Of a stretch of DNA of 64,000 nt, positions 46,375-57,292 are shown piece after piece (positions within the stretch are counted from its first letter, which is position 1; each line of letters opens with the position of its first letter). Source of the DNA: Palaemon carinicauda (taxonomy: Eukaryota; Arthropoda; Malacostraca; Decapoda; Palaemonidae); NCBI RefSeq assembly GCF_036898095.1, contig NC_090761.1:47489019-47553018 (forward strand), in the 5' to 3' direction. The position numbers and the translations under genes are program-made. The notes beneath the pieces were generated by a model. That model saw only the letters and a list, made by a program, of their open reading frames with translations, was not told where the DNA came from and made no database searches.

Positions 46375-49300
46375 TCACCAAGTCTTGGATAACGGCCAGC
46401 CTCTCCTGACACTGTAGAAGGGCCGAAGGCACGCAACTTCCTGGGACTTCCTATCGGCCCAGTCCCCGGCCAGGACCCTGGCCATGAGCAGCTGGTACAC
46501 GGGGTCGATGACAGCGGCGTGCCTAACTCTCGCCTCGTCCACGTCACAGCTGTCGTGCTCCACTGCTGCCACGACGGCGGCCGCCATGGTGTCGGTGAGG
46601 TCTTCGTCGAGGTCCATGTCGTAGGTGCTGGGATCGGCTTTTAAGGCGGGGTATCGGGACAGGAAGTCCGCCGCGCTGTTACGCTTCCCCGGCAGGTACT
46701 TGACCCTGAATCGGTACTGCAGAGTTCTCTCCTTCAGCCTGAAGAGGCGGGGGTTCGAGATTTCCGTATGGGCACGATCCCCCAGTAACTTGGTTAACGG
46801 GCGGTGGTCCGTCACAACGGTGAGGTTGGGGCACCCCAGCAAGAACAGCCTCGCCTTCTGGAGACACCAGGCTACCGCAAGGGCCTCCCCCTCCACAGCA
46901 GCGTAGCCAGCTTCAGCGGCGATGAGATGGCGGCTGCCGCATAGTGCCAGGCGCCACCCACCCATGCAGCAAAAGGGCGTATTGGCGAAGCTGCATGAGC
47001 AGTACTGTTGAAGGATTACAAACCCTATGCCTTCTTTGCTCCAGTCGGTGATCGCTGCTGTGGGGCGGCTCCTGTCGTAGCAGGCCAGTCCGTCCTTCGC
47101 TAACTGGCATATCATGTCTTGGGCGTGATGAAATTTGGTGCGGAGTGCCTCGTCCCAGTACACTGCCTTCTCAGTTGGTTTTTTGAGGAGCTCCCTGAAC
47201 GGGTTCATGATAGGGGCTGTTGCGAGGAATGGCGCCAGCTGGTTGACAAATCCGTACCAAGCCCTTATGTCGGTGATAGAGGGCTGACGTGGCATCGGGA
47301 AGTTCTTGATGGCCGCCAAACGTTCCTCTGTTGGCTTGTAGGCCTCCCAGCCCAGGTTGAAGCCCACGAAGTCTACCTCCCTTCTTGCGAATTGGAATTT
47401 CTCCGGCTTAAGCGTAATACCCTTGGTTGCGCATGTTTCGAGGAAGTCGTAGGCATGCCAGAAGGCCCCTTCGATGTTGTCGTCGTAGAGTAAGGTGTCG
47501 TCTACGCACTTGTATTTCCTCTGGATGTCCTGGATGGCGTCGTCAAATCGTCTAGTATACGCATCGCCGGCAGAGCAGTGCCCCATGGGTGTACGACGGT
47601 AACGAAACCTTTCCCAGGGGGTAATGAATGTGGTTAGATCGCGACTTTTTCCGTCTAACTCCACCTGGTGGTATCCCCAGTACTCGTCCGCCACGGTCTT
47701 GAACGTGTGCTTAGGAACCCCGGACACCATGTCGAATGGGGCGGGGGTGTGATGTGTCTCCCGTAGGCAAGATGCGTTGAGGCGCTGATAGTCGACTGTA
47801 CGGCGTGGCTGTCCTGACTTCTTGGCGACGACCACCATACGGGCGCACCATTCGGTTGGCTGCCCAGCGGGTACCGGTTCTATGACGCCACGGGCGATAT
47901 CTTCTTCGAGCTGGGCCTTCACTTCCTCTTCCCAGTGTTTCGGCACTGATGCTGGGGTATGGCATGCGTAAGGCGTAGTTCCTGGGAGCAGGTGGATACG
48001 GTGCGGTTTCCCCTGCATCACTGGCAGTGGCTTCCTGGCCGTGTTGAATGTCGTCGTAGCGAAATGTTGCAGGAGCCAGGCTTCCAACCTGGCCGCATGT
48101 TCCTCCTGGGGCGGCATGGGCACCTCGGCAGGTCGGGGTGGTACCTGGGCGGCCCGTCTGGTTGTGCCATCGAACAGGCTCGTGTGTGCCACCGCGGGGG
48201 AGGGATGGGGGAACTCCTTGGGTATCAGCGTTAAATCCTTGCAAGCGTCCAAAGATAGGAAGAGGTGCTTTGCCGACTGCACGAAGTACACGTCCTGCTC
48301 CGTGGTGCGACCTTGCAGGGTGACGTGGCACACGGCAGATTCAAGGCACTTCAGGGGGAGGTTTGCCACATCCCGCAAACCAGCCCGGGGTGTAAGAGCT
48401 GCTGGGCGGACTTGGAGGTGCGATTGCAAGGAGGGCCCAGCCACACATACCTGTGCCCCAGTGTCCGCCACGGCGGTGACTGGCACTCGTACTCCTGTAT
48501 CGTTGTGAACGACTGTCACCTCCACTACTGGGTGGCGGGCGAGGTTGGCGCCTGCAACAAGCACAGCGCTAGACGTAACACTAGACACATCTGTCGGGGA
48601 TCCTGCCGATTTTGCCTGTGACTTCCTGCAGCATCTGTAGTAGTGGCCCTGCTTGTGGCACCCGTTGCATATGACGGATTTAGCGGGGCATGAAGCTCTA
48701 GCAGAGGCATGGCGCCCACCGCAGTTCCCGCAGGGAGGGGGTGGGGGACCCCTACCTGTGCCAGCGACGGTTGCACTCGGATGACCTGCCTCGGGTGTTT
48801 CGCTGCCAGCTGCACAAGCAGATTCCCTCCAGTTGCATTGGCGCGCAGCAGCGTCGACGCGGGCCGCCTCGTAGGCACAGCACCTGGCCCTAAGGGCACT
48901 AACACTATTGATGTCATTGCTACACTGGTATACATGGCGACGCATAGCCTCATCGCTTAGACCCACCATTAACTTGGGTAATAACATATATTCAGCCAGA
49001 TTACACTGACACTGAGGGCACTGGAAATTGCAATCGGTGGCCTTTTGAGAACACTTTAAAAAGTAATCACTGACACTTTCTCCTGGGCCTTGTACCGCGT
49101 TAAAAAACTCCGACCATAACACAGCACGGTTTGTAGAACGCAACACAATATCGCGAATAAAGTCCATGGCTTCCGTAGCGGTGAGGTTGCTCCATTCCTG
49201 TGATGTGAATCTGGCGTCCAGCGCCCGTTGCAGAGGGGGTGTGCAGTATAGCCTGATGTGGTGGACGACCTCGTGGGGCTGTAGTCTGCACCGTTCGATC

Positions 49301-49569
49301 CAGCATTCCATCGACCTCCTCCAGGACCTGAATGCGGCGGGCTTCAGCTCAATTTCGCACTTCTCTGGGGCTGCAGACGCGGGGACACGAGGTGCAGGGG
49401 TAGCATATGTCGTAAGCCGGTCACGGAGAACGTTGATCATTTGTCGATGTGTCGCCATGGCTTGCCTGGCTTCTTGCATGGCAGGGACAAGTCCACGGGG
49501 GACGACGGGGCGTGCGGCCCTTGGGGTGGACTGCATTGAGCGGCGCTGGAAGGGCATGGTGAGGGTCAC
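46375..49569 (-). CDS. Gypsy gag-pol polyprotein, gag through RNase H
   Basis: A 1064-codon frame. Residues 1-270 form a gag with an arginine-rich N-terminus and a capsid-like helical part. About 280-315 hold two Cys/His clusters (CGNCGGRHASARASC and CNGCHKQGHYYRCC), the nucleic-acid-binding knuckles. The protease active site DTGA is near 369. RT spans about 560-740, with the catalytic VDD near 689 (KCVDDTLLYDD). RNase H spans about 835-960, with ITDWS as its first acidic motif and TDHRPL later. The frame ends at a TGA (46375-46377) between RNase H and integrase. The same reading frame continues into integrase beyond this codon, so it is a nonsense change and not the natural end. Gag and pol share one frame. 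Confidence 0.92.
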   Translation of the reverse strand: MTLTMPFQRRSMQSTPRAARPVVPRGLVPAMQEARQAMATHRQMINVLRDRLTTYATPAPRVPASAAPEKCEIELKPAAFRSWRRSMECWIERCRLQPHEVVHHIRLYCTPPLQRALDARFTSQEWSNLTATEAMDFIRDIVLRSTNRAVLWSEFFNAVQGPGESVSDYFLKCSQKATDCNFQCPQCQCNLAEYMLLPKLMVGLSDEAMRRHVYQCSNDINSVSALRARCCAYEAARVDAAARQCNWRESACAAGSETPEAGHPSATVAGTGRGPPPPPCGNCGGRHASARASCPAKSVICNGCHKQGHYYRCCRKSQAKSAGSPTDVSSVTSSAVLVAGANLARHPVVEVTVVHNDTGVRVPVTAVADTGAQVCVAGPSLQSHLQVRPAALTPRAGLRDVANLPLKCLESAVCHVTLQGRTTEQDVYFVQSAKHLFLSLDACKDLTLIPKEFPHPSPAVAHTSLFDGTTRRAAQVPPRPAEVPMPPQEEHAARLEAWLLQHFATTTFNTARKPLPVMQGKPHRIHLLPGTTPYACHTPASVPKHWEEEVKAQLEEDIARGVIEPVPAGQPTEWCARMVVVAKKSGQPRRTVDYQRLNASCLRETHHTPAPFDMVSGVPKHTFKTVADEYWGYHQVELDGKSRDLTTFITPWERFRYRRTPMGHCSAGDAYTRRFDDAIQDIQRKYKCVDDTLLYDDNIEGAFWHAYDFLETCATKGITLKPEKFQFARREVDFVGFNLGWEAYKPTEERLAAIKNFPMPRQPSITDIRAWYGFVNQLAPFLATAPIMNPFRELLKKPTEKAVYWDEALRTKFHHAQDMICQLAKDGLACYDRSRPTAAITDWSKEGIGFVILQQYCSCSFANTPFCCMGGWRLALCGSRHLIAAEAGYAAVEGEALAVAWCLQKARLFLLGCPNLTVVTDHRPLTKLLGDRAHTEISNPRLFRLKERTLQYRFRVKYLPGKRNSAADFLSRYPALKADPSTYDMDLDEDLTDTMAAAVVAAVEHDSCDVDEARVRHAAVIDPVYQLLMARVLAGDWADRKSQEVACLRPFYSVRRGWPLSKTW

Positions 49570-49595
49570 GTTGGTCCTTGAGAATCACTGCGCTA

Positions 49596-49752
49596 TATTA
49601 GATGTCAAGGTAGGACAAGAGACACACGATGGTAGAGACATGTAGTTTAATGCGTCCTCAGATACAGACTTGACTCGGTTGCTCTCTGCAACTGGCACTC
49701 ACTTGGCGTCTGCCCGCCATGGGAAAACATATCTTATTGCAGGTACTCTATA
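49596..49752 (-). repeat. 5' LTR of the Gypsy element
   Basis: Direct copy of 44844-45000 with a few differences. The likely primer-binding region follows it on the - strand (about 49570-49595). Confidence 0.85.
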
Positions 49753-49974
49753 AGTATGGCTTAAAATTTCTGCAAGTGATACACCAAAGAAATTTGACCA
49801 TAGTGGAATTAATGGAGTTTTAACCTCGGTGCAAATATTCAGTGTATTAATCAGGGATGTTAAAAACAAAGCATGGTTATCCTTCCCCGAACAGTTAACC
49901 TTGTCTCGAAGGATAAGTTAGGTAGGATACGTGGACACGAGAGCCGTTAGAACTCACGATCTCAATGTGCTACA
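49753..49974 (+). repeat. duplicated block Y, copy A (right part)
   Basis: Continues copy A after the Gypsy insertion; matches 54590-54806. Confidence 0.8.
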
Positions 49975-50886
49975 ACCCTCTTAACGAGAGAATGCCTTGA
50001 TGAAGTCATCGGGCTTCAGCACGGCATATCGTTCCCGTGCTGAAGGCTTGTGACGGACAAGAGGGGTCTCGAACTGGGGAATTTCTTTTCCTCAGTTTGA
50101 CTAAATTTTTCTTTTAATATTACTTTTTATTGCTTATTCCTCCTTCATAATTATCAGCTGTTTCCAACCTTGCTGTCAAGACTCTTACCCATTTCACTGT
50201 CCAGGTTTTTTAGAGGGGACATTGTATACAGGATCGGTTTTTATTTCAAAATCAATTGTGGGAGCTGTGGTGATCTTACCAATTGCCCGAAAATGTTTGG
50301 ACACCTAGGAGTGTCAGTATTCCCATACTGGCACGCGAAAATATCTCGTAGGAAAATTTGGCCTTCGGATTCCAGGGGTTGGCGGTTTCATAGAGATAAG
50401 ACACACTGCATTCTGTCCAGTTTGCCTGCCTCTATGATTAGAGTGGGGATGATTGTATTCTTGAAATGTTCTGTCCCAGCAAGCAGGTTTGGCATACACT
50501 TGAGCCACTCTAATCATAGTGGTACCATCCTTTTGTGGGAGGGTAGGGAGTGGACATTCGGTAAGCAGCTTTCGCAGGTGTCATTGGTGGAGAAATTAAT
50601 TCCAGGAAAGGCTAACTGTCTTTTCTTTGGAATTTCGGACAGTCTTAATATTTTCTCTCCCTTAAACTTTATTTTTTTCCATTGTTTTTTTTTCATTATG
50701 ACCCCTTCCCTCCCCCCCAAAAAATGAGTAAACTTAATATTCCCCGTACCCCTGGATCAAATGGCGAACACCAGACACCGTTGACGACTTCTGCTTGTTT
50801 AAATAAGGAAAGCTTTGTAGACAACCTCGACAATAAAAAGGATTCCTCCAACAATACTTCTCTGACCAGTGTTGTTAAAGACAATT
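49975..50886 (+). mobile_element. LINE family L, 5' part, copy A
   Basis: From 'accctcttaacgagagaatg' through the leader to the first codons of ORF1 (start at 50725, MSK in the better-preserved copies). The same sequence is at 54807 and 56524. It is cut by family X at about 50887, where ORF1 is only about 55 codons long. The leader contains two inverted-repeat hairpins (50014-50045 and 50429-50522). Confidence 0.8.
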
Positions 50887-51006
50887 TTCTGGGCTCTACC
50901 TGTGCCGCTCCATGAAATGCTCCTTTTACATCATTTCTAAGGTAAAAACTGCTATTAAATTACCAGAGAAAAATTTGTATAGGAATGCTAGGTTGAACCC
51001 AGCTCG

Positions 51007-51209
51007 CTCACCTTATTAGGTGTGTGTATAATACTGGGGTGTGATAAATCACAACCAGAGGTCTCGCACCATTTAGATATCTCCTCTCAATATCACTCCT
51101 CTTATGTGCTATAAGAGGAGTGATATTGAGAGGAGATATCTAAATGGTGCGAGACCTCTGGTTGTGATTTATCACACCCCAGTATTATACACACACCTTA
51201 TAAGGTGAG
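51007..51209. repeat. near-perfect hairpin, 99-bp arms
   Basis: 51007-51105 and 51111-51209 are reverse complements with a single mismatch, around a 5-base loop (gtgct). The arms contain 'aatactggggtgtgataaat' and 'gtctcgcaccatttagatat'. No terminal target duplication is seen. Confidence 0.95.
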
Positions 51210-51273
51210 TGATATTACAAGAGATTGTCAGGTATCACGGGGTTCTAACCCTGGAACGACTACCCTAAGATAT

Positions 51274-51512
51274 CCTCCTATGCCTATTGACGCAAAGGGC
51301 CTCGGTCATATTTCACCAGTTGCCTCCATCTATACCTCTTAAATCAATACTTCTCCTGTCCACATATACTTCACGCTTCATAGTCCTCTGCCATGTAGGC
51401 CTGGATCTTCCAACTCTTCTAGTGCCTTGTGGAGCCCAGTTGAAAGTTTAGTGAACTAATCTCTCTTGGGGATTACAAACAGCATGCCCAAACCATTTAG
51501 CGCACACTGTGT
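51274..51512 (-). repeat. interspersed repeat inserted in X1
   Basis: 'cctcctatgcctattgacgc' onward, including 'ccatgtaggcctggatcttc' and 'tcttctagtgccttgtggag'. The end corresponds to the (GAT)n-tailed repeat at 31259-31345 in the opposite direction. I recognise it as a widespread arthropod repeat, probably the 3' end of a non-LTR retroelement. Confidence 0.6.
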
Positions 51513-53181
51513 TCTGTGGTGTTTTTTCTCGTTATTTACCCAGGATTCATTCATGGCCGGGCTCTACTGTCTCCCCATCTAAGTTAAGTACCAGATCTAT
51601 GAGTTTTATTTCTATCACAGTTTTTTGTTACTGTTCGCGGCCGCCGTGCTGGCTGGCTACCTCCTTTCACTCATTCTTAACGCCTTAAAATTAGTCCTAT
51701 ACTAATTTTTTTTAGTTTCGAACCTTCGCTGGGTTTTATTACCGATCACACCCTGTGTTATTTTATTATTATTACATGATTATGATTATATTTCTCGCTG
51801 TTATATTATCCTATGTATCATAGTTGATCTTAGGTTGGCATGCCTGCTCGCCTTCGGGCGCTCCCTAGTTGGTTACTTCACGCTATTACGTTTTTTACCT
51901 AGCAGAATACGATAGTATTTTTATATTACCACCTAGTTATTTTGCTTTAGTTTGAGTGGGAATCTCACGAGGCATTTCCTTTTAGTGTATTGTTTTATTA
52001 CGATCGGCATCTACCCGATTTTATGTTGGCCCCCATTTTGTTAATGTTGGCCCTCCTGTCCAGCTCGGAACTGACCCGCGCTGGAGGGCTCGGCTCGTTA
52101 TTTCCCTGCCTCCCTCTCTTGCTATCCTACTTTAGCCGCATGCCTTACCTATTCATTATATCATATATTATATCATATTATTTTACCTTGGTCTATTATC
52201 CGTTTTTGATCATTGCGTTGTTATATTCGTGGTTCATCGGCCAGGTTGGTACGCCTGGTCTCCCTGTCCCACGTGATCGCCTCCTGCCTCCCCATTGGCT
52301 TGTTCTCGTTGCAGGGGTATGGCACCCCCCCCCCACCTGCCTACCCCATCCCCACTCCAGGGATGCCTCTCATCTCAGAGACTTGGAGTCAGCAGTTTTT
52401 CCTTACGGGTAGTCCTCTCGTTCTCCAGTCAGCCCCCCCCCCCCCCCCCCCCACCTGGGGTGTCGACTGACTCCTTCCCCTAGTTGGGGCCGTGAACACT
52501 AGCGAGGCTTGTTATCCCTTTTTTTTTACGCTTACTCCCTGCCCTTTCGTAGCAGTTTTTTCTCCGCCGCTCTGATTGGCCATCGATCGGCTGGAGGGAT
52601 TTCAGCTATGCTTTGGGTTTTTCCAGCGTTTCCCCCGTGTCGTTCTGCACCCCACGGGACCCAGTCAATAGGATTCCCCCCCTCCCGTGTGACGTTCCGC
52701 ATCCCATGGACCCCACACGATGTTAGCCCCCTTTTATTTGCAGGAATCCCTTTTGTAACTTTAGAGCTTTGTCGAACTTTGTCAATTTTTTTGGTTCTTA
52801 CTTTGTTTAGGTCCTTGCGACTGGTGGCGAGTCTCTGACTCTCCCCCTCCCCTCCCTACCCGTTTGTCCCGCCTACCCCGGTAGGCTAGCGATGACCCCT
52901 GGGTGTCTGTTGTCTTCCCGGAGCCAACGGTATGATCATTATAACCATAATATTATTCATTATACTTTATGCTAGACTATCCCTCTTCTGAATGATCATA
53001 GCTATATGGATTTGATTTGTTTGCATTTTACCTAAGTTAAGAGTTTTATACTGATTACTCTTAAGGTTTAGAATGTAATACCTAGTCGGCGGTTGCCGGT
53101 TTATTTTTAGCACCCTGAGCCCCCCTGGCTCCTCTAGGACCCTTGCCTACTACGGGATACTTACGTATCTTTATTTTACAG

Positions 53182-53352
53182 GTGGTCCGCTGTAAGATGA
53201 CAGCCTGTGCGGCTGTGCTTAAGCAAGAGTGCGGCCACGATGTGTGTAGGTCACACGCCCACTGTGCTGTCCTTGTCGATGAACTGACAGTCTGGCACCC
53301 CGACAACTGTGTGGTCTGCTATAAGCTGGTCTAAACAATCGCCTTGGAATCG
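53182..53352 (+). pseudogene. family X gag-like exon 1, copy X1
   Basis: Acceptor 'ttattttacag', donor 'gtaagt'. It encodes VRCKMTACAAVLKQECGHDV, then CRSHAHCAVLVDE, then VWHPDNCVVCYKLV. The pattern C-x4-C, GHD-x-C-R-x-HAHC-A, W-x-P-x2-C-x2-C-Y is shared with 59629-59817 and looks like a metal-binding module. A stop follows LV, before the donor, so this copy is broken. I do not know the family. Confidence 0.6.
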
Positions 53353-53533
53353 GTAAGTGGAACTGCAGTTACTATTTAGATTTACATAAGTTTTAATCTT
53401 TGACATTTCTGTCATTTCCACTGATCATCTAGTTGAATGATCCCGTTTTTTCATAAAGGAGATATCTAAACCACCTTAGTTCACTTCCTACGTTGAAGTC
53501 ACTTGCCACTAGTAACTGTCTATTCTCTTTCAG

Positions 53534-53918
53534 AGCTCCCAGTCTGCTAAGACCTCAGCCCTGGCGACCCTTAAGGTCTGGGTTGGCGGGTTCGCCCGCA
53601 ACGTTAAGGCTAAGAAGCCTTATGTTATATCCGAGGAATGGTGTAATCTTATTTACCCTAACGCCAAGACATCGGCTGCGGTTCCTAAAGATGTGGCGGA
53701 CCCCATCATCGCTAAGATAGAGACCTTGCTCTTAGCTCAAGACCAGGAGGAGATGGGCGAGGCCATAGCGGAAGACGTCGCTGCTATCAGCCTCGACATA
53801 GAGCCGATGACCCTTGACGAGCCGGATCCAGGTAGGGAGGTAAGTGAGGCAGGTGGGTCCCAGGCTAAGATTCCTCTCCTTAGCCCGATTTTCTCTTCTA
53901 CTACTTCTACCCATTCTT
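53534..53918 (+). pseudogene. family X gag-like exon 2, copy X1 (truncated)
   Basis: After acceptor 'ttctctttcag' the frame reads SALATLKVWVGGFARNVKAK, then AAVPKDVADPIIAKIETLLL and a long acidic segment. It parallels the second exon of copy X3 (TLRPWVSGF, AAVPPETAAPLIEVIRETIL). Coding stops making sense at 53919, where block Y begins. Confidence 0.6.
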
Positions 53919-54806
53919 CTGCAAATGTCTTAATAAATTACTCTGCAGCAGAAATTTTGAGAAAATGGTATTAACACTTTAGTCTTATAAAAAGTATCAT
54001 TGCTTACTTAATCAGTAAGAAATTTTGAGTTTGAAGTTGATAAGTCAAAAGTAGCAGATGGTGATAATCCTTGCTCATGTAACTCCTGGATTAAATACTA
54101 AAGACTGAGTTTTCCGAAGTATGATGTACAATAGGTCAGTAAATGGCTTTAGCAGGTTTAGATACTGATCATTAACTTTGATAATTTAAAAACTGATGGT
54201 AGTCTACAAAATCTAAAGTATTCAAAACCCAATATTTACTCAAATTTCTTTTGCAGATATGACCTGAACTTGTAGCCTAAGTAAATCTAGCAGCAAACGC
54301 CGAGGATTCACTGTAGGAGAGTAAAGATGTTATTCTCAGAGGACAAGTCAAAGGTAATTATTTTTATTTGCTTTCAAAGAAGTTGCCAGTTTGATCAGCA
54401 GCTAATTTCTAATTATCTATTTTGTTATGGCAATTTGTATGTGAAGCTCATCTTTTATAACTGTTCAAAATTTATTCTAAAAGAACAAGTACTCTGGAAA
54501 GTATTTGAGATGCAACTTTTGACTGCTGCTTGGGATTTGTTAATGATTGCATTTTCAGTTAAAATGTTTCAAATGTTTTATAAAAGTATGGCTTAAAATT
54601 TCTGTAAGTGATACAGCAGAGAAATTTGACCATAGTGGAATTAATGGAGTTTTAACCTCGGTGCAAATATTCAGTGTATAAATCAGGGACGTTAAAAACA
54701 AAGCATGGTTATCCTTCCCCGAATAGTTAAGGTTGTCTCGAAGGATAAGTTGGGTAGGATACGTGGACACGAGAGCCGTTGGAACTCACGATCTCAATGT
54801 GCTACA
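53919..54806 (+). repeat. duplicated block Y, copy B
   Basis: Close copy of 44192-44843 plus 49753-49974 without the Gypsy element. The pre-insertion sequence at the Gypsy site is visible around 54575-54595 ('aaatgttttataaaagtatg'). Confidence 0.85.
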
Positions 54807-55715
54807 ACCCTCTTAACGAGAGAATGCCTTGATGAAGTCATCGGGCTTCAGCACGGCATATCATTCCCGTGCTGAAGGCTTGTGATGGGCAAGAGGGCTC
54901 TCAAACTGGGGAATTTCTTTTCCTCAGTTTGACTCTAAATTTCTTTCTTTTTCTATTACTAATTGCTTATTCCTCCTTCGTAATTATCAGCTATCTCCAA
55001 CCTTGCTGTCAAAACTCTTACCCATTTCACTGTCCAGGTTTTTTAGAGGGGACATTGTATCCAGGATCGGTTTTTATTTCAAAATCAATTGTGGGAGCTG
55101 TGGTGGTCTTGCCAACTGCCTGAAAATGTTTGGACTCCTAGGAGTGTAAGTATTCCCATACTGGCATGCAGCACTATCTCGTAGGAAAATTTGGCCTTCG
55201 GATTCCAGGGGTTGGCGGATTCATAGAGATAGGACTCACGGCATTCTGTCCGGTTTGCCTGCCACTATGATTAGAGTGGGGATGATTGTATTCTTTTAAT
55301 GCTCTGTCCCATCAAGCGTGTTTGGCATACACTTGAGCCACTCTAATCATAGTGGTACCATCCCTTTGTGGTAGGGTAGCGAGTGGACATTTGGTAAGCA
55401 GCTTTCGCAGGTGTCATTGGTGAAGAAATTAATTCCAGGAAAGGCTAACTGTGTCTTCTTTGGAATTTCAGACAGTCTTAATATTTTCTCTCCCTTAAAC
55501 TTTATTTTTTTTCATTGTTATTATGACTCCTTCCCTCCCCCCAAAAAATAATTGAGTAAACTTGATATTCCCCATACCCCTGGATCAAATGGCGACCCTC
55601 AGACACCGTTGATGACTTCTGCTTGTTTAAATAAGGAAAGCTCTGTTGACAACCTCGGCAATAAAAAGGATTCCTCCAATGATACTTCTCTGACCAGTGT
55701 TGTTAAAGACAATTT
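54807..55715 (+). mobile_element. LINE family L, 5' part, copy B
   Basis: Close copy of 49975-50886, with the same leader hairpin (55262-55279 with 55338-55355) and the same break after about 55 codons of ORF1, where family X begins. Its ORF1 start codon is changed: the sequence reads 'ttgagtaaacttgat' near 55551. Confidence 0.8.
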
Positions 55716-56523
55716 TCTGGGCTCTACCTGTGCTGCTCCGTGAAATGCTCCTTTCTGGGTCGACCTGTGACGGCCGGTGAAAAATTCCTTCTTTCTACTT
55801 TTTCTGATATAAATCTTCCAATTATACCAGAGAAAAATAAAAGCATGGAATGCAGAGGTTACTACCCTTGCGCGAACACCTCGTGAGTGTCGTGTATACA
55901 TCAGGGGCGTGTGAAAACCACTATTCACAGGCTGTCTTCCATTTAGGTAACTCCTTCATCAAGGGAAGGGCCGTAACAAAGACCCCAGAAACCACACTTG
56001 GACCACGCCACGTCACCCACACGAACGCCTTCTAGGTCATCCTTCTGTTTTGGACTTGCCCGCAAAGTCGTAATTGTTTTGTGCTCGGTGTTTTCGCAAG
56101 TGATTGTCTCATTAATTCAACATGACTGACGCTGTTAAGTACCATAGTTTGTTTTGACAGTTTTTTCAGTACCGGGCATTTGTTCTCTTTACTGTTGTGG
56201 ATTTTAATTTTGGAAGCGGCTTGACCTTCCTTGGTGACGGCAGCCATTTTAATTTTGTTAGCTTTGGTAGTTTTTCAAGTTGATATTGCCCATCTGGTAC
56301 TCTGTCATCTAAGTTATATCACTTACGATTTATGACCATTTTTATTATCATTATTTTATTATTGTTTTTACTTTGGTATTTTTTTGCTACCAAGTCCAAT
56401 TTGGACGAACTAAGAATACCGATCTGGGCTTTATGGTTTATGTACACGCCTCAGGAAGGTGCTCGTATTAGACTATATCTTTACATTTATTTGTTACCTT
56501 GTCGTTATTCTTCATTCTTGGTT
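55716..56523 (+). mobile_element. family X, copy X2 (5' part only)
   Basis: Resembles the first 0.8 kb of copy X3 ('aaagcatggaatgcagaggt', 'cacctcgtgagtgtcgtg', 'tttcaacatgactgacg'-like text, 'gcccatctggtactctgtca'). No gag exon. Ends where LINE copy C begins. Confidence 0.65.
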
Positions 56524-56982
56524 ACCCTCTTAACGAGAGAATGCCTTGATGAAGTCATTGGGCTTCAGCACAGCATATCATTCCCGTGCTGAAGGCTTGT
56601 GACGGGCAAGAGGGCTCTCGAACTGGGGAATTTCTTTTCCTCAGTTTGACTCTAAATTTCTTTCTTTTTCTATTACCTCTTATTGCTTATTCCTCCTTCA
56701 TAATTATCAGCTGTCTCCAACCTTGCTGTCAAAACTCTTTTACCCATTTCACTGTCCAGGTTTTTTAGAGGGGACATTGTATCCATGATCGGTTTTTATT
56801 TCAAAATCAATTGTGGGAGCTGTGGTGGTCTTGCCAACTGCCCGAAAATGTTTGGACACCTAGGAGTGTCAGTATTCCCATACTGGCACGCGGAACTATC
56901 TCTTAGGAAATTTGGCCTTCGGATTCCAGGGGTTGGCGATTTTATAGAGATAGGACTCTCGGCATTCTGTCCGGTTTGCCTG

Positions 56983-57076
56983 CCACTATGATTAGAGTGG
57001 GGATGATTGTATTCTTGAAATGCTCTGTCCCATCAAGCGTGTTTGGCATACACTTGAGCCACTCTAATCATAGTGG
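56983..57076 (+). repeat. conserved hairpin in the LINE leader
   Basis: 'ccactatgattagagtgg' (56983-57000) and 'ccactctaatcatagtgg' (57059-57076) form a perfect 18-bp stem around a 58-base loop. The same pair occurs at 55262/55338 and, with one mismatch, at 50429/50505. Confidence 0.85.
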
Positions 57077-57292
57077 TACCATCCCTTTGTGGTAGGGTAG
57101 GGAGTGGACATTTGGTAAGCAGCTTTCACAGGTGTCATTGGTGGAGAAATTAATTCCAGGAAAGGCTAACGGTGTCTTCTTTGGAATTTCAGACAGTCTT
57201 AATTTTTTCTCTCCCTTAAACTATATTTTTTTCCATTGTTTTTTTTTTTCATTGTTATTATGACCCCTTCCCTCCCCCTGAAAAAATAATTA

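Larger units (their letters stand above)
44844..49752 (-). mobile_element. Ty3/Gypsy LTR retrotransposon, nearly intact
   Basis: Two direct repeats of 157 bp flank gag-pol coding sequence on the - strand. A polypurine tract (the complement of the C run at 45002-45011) abuts the 3' LTR, and a leader of about 25 bp lies between the 5' LTR and the gag start. Domain order is gag, zinc knuckles, protease, RT, RNase H, integrase, as in Metaviridae. The two LTRs differ by several substitutions and small indels, so the insertion is not brand new. The coding region has one stop and one frameshift. Confidence 0.92.
50887..53918 (+). mobile_element. family X, copy X1
   Basis: Starts 'ttctgggctctacctgtg', carries the long hairpin at 51007-51209 and an inserted repeat at 51274-51512, then a long non-coding leader (51513-53181) and two gag-like exons. 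It ends abruptly inside the second exon at the start of block Y copy B. Confidence 0.6.

Noticed and set aside
46009..49645. + strand frames of 80-160 codons across the Gypsy element
   Set aside because: Antisense shadows of the GC-rich gag-pol frame.
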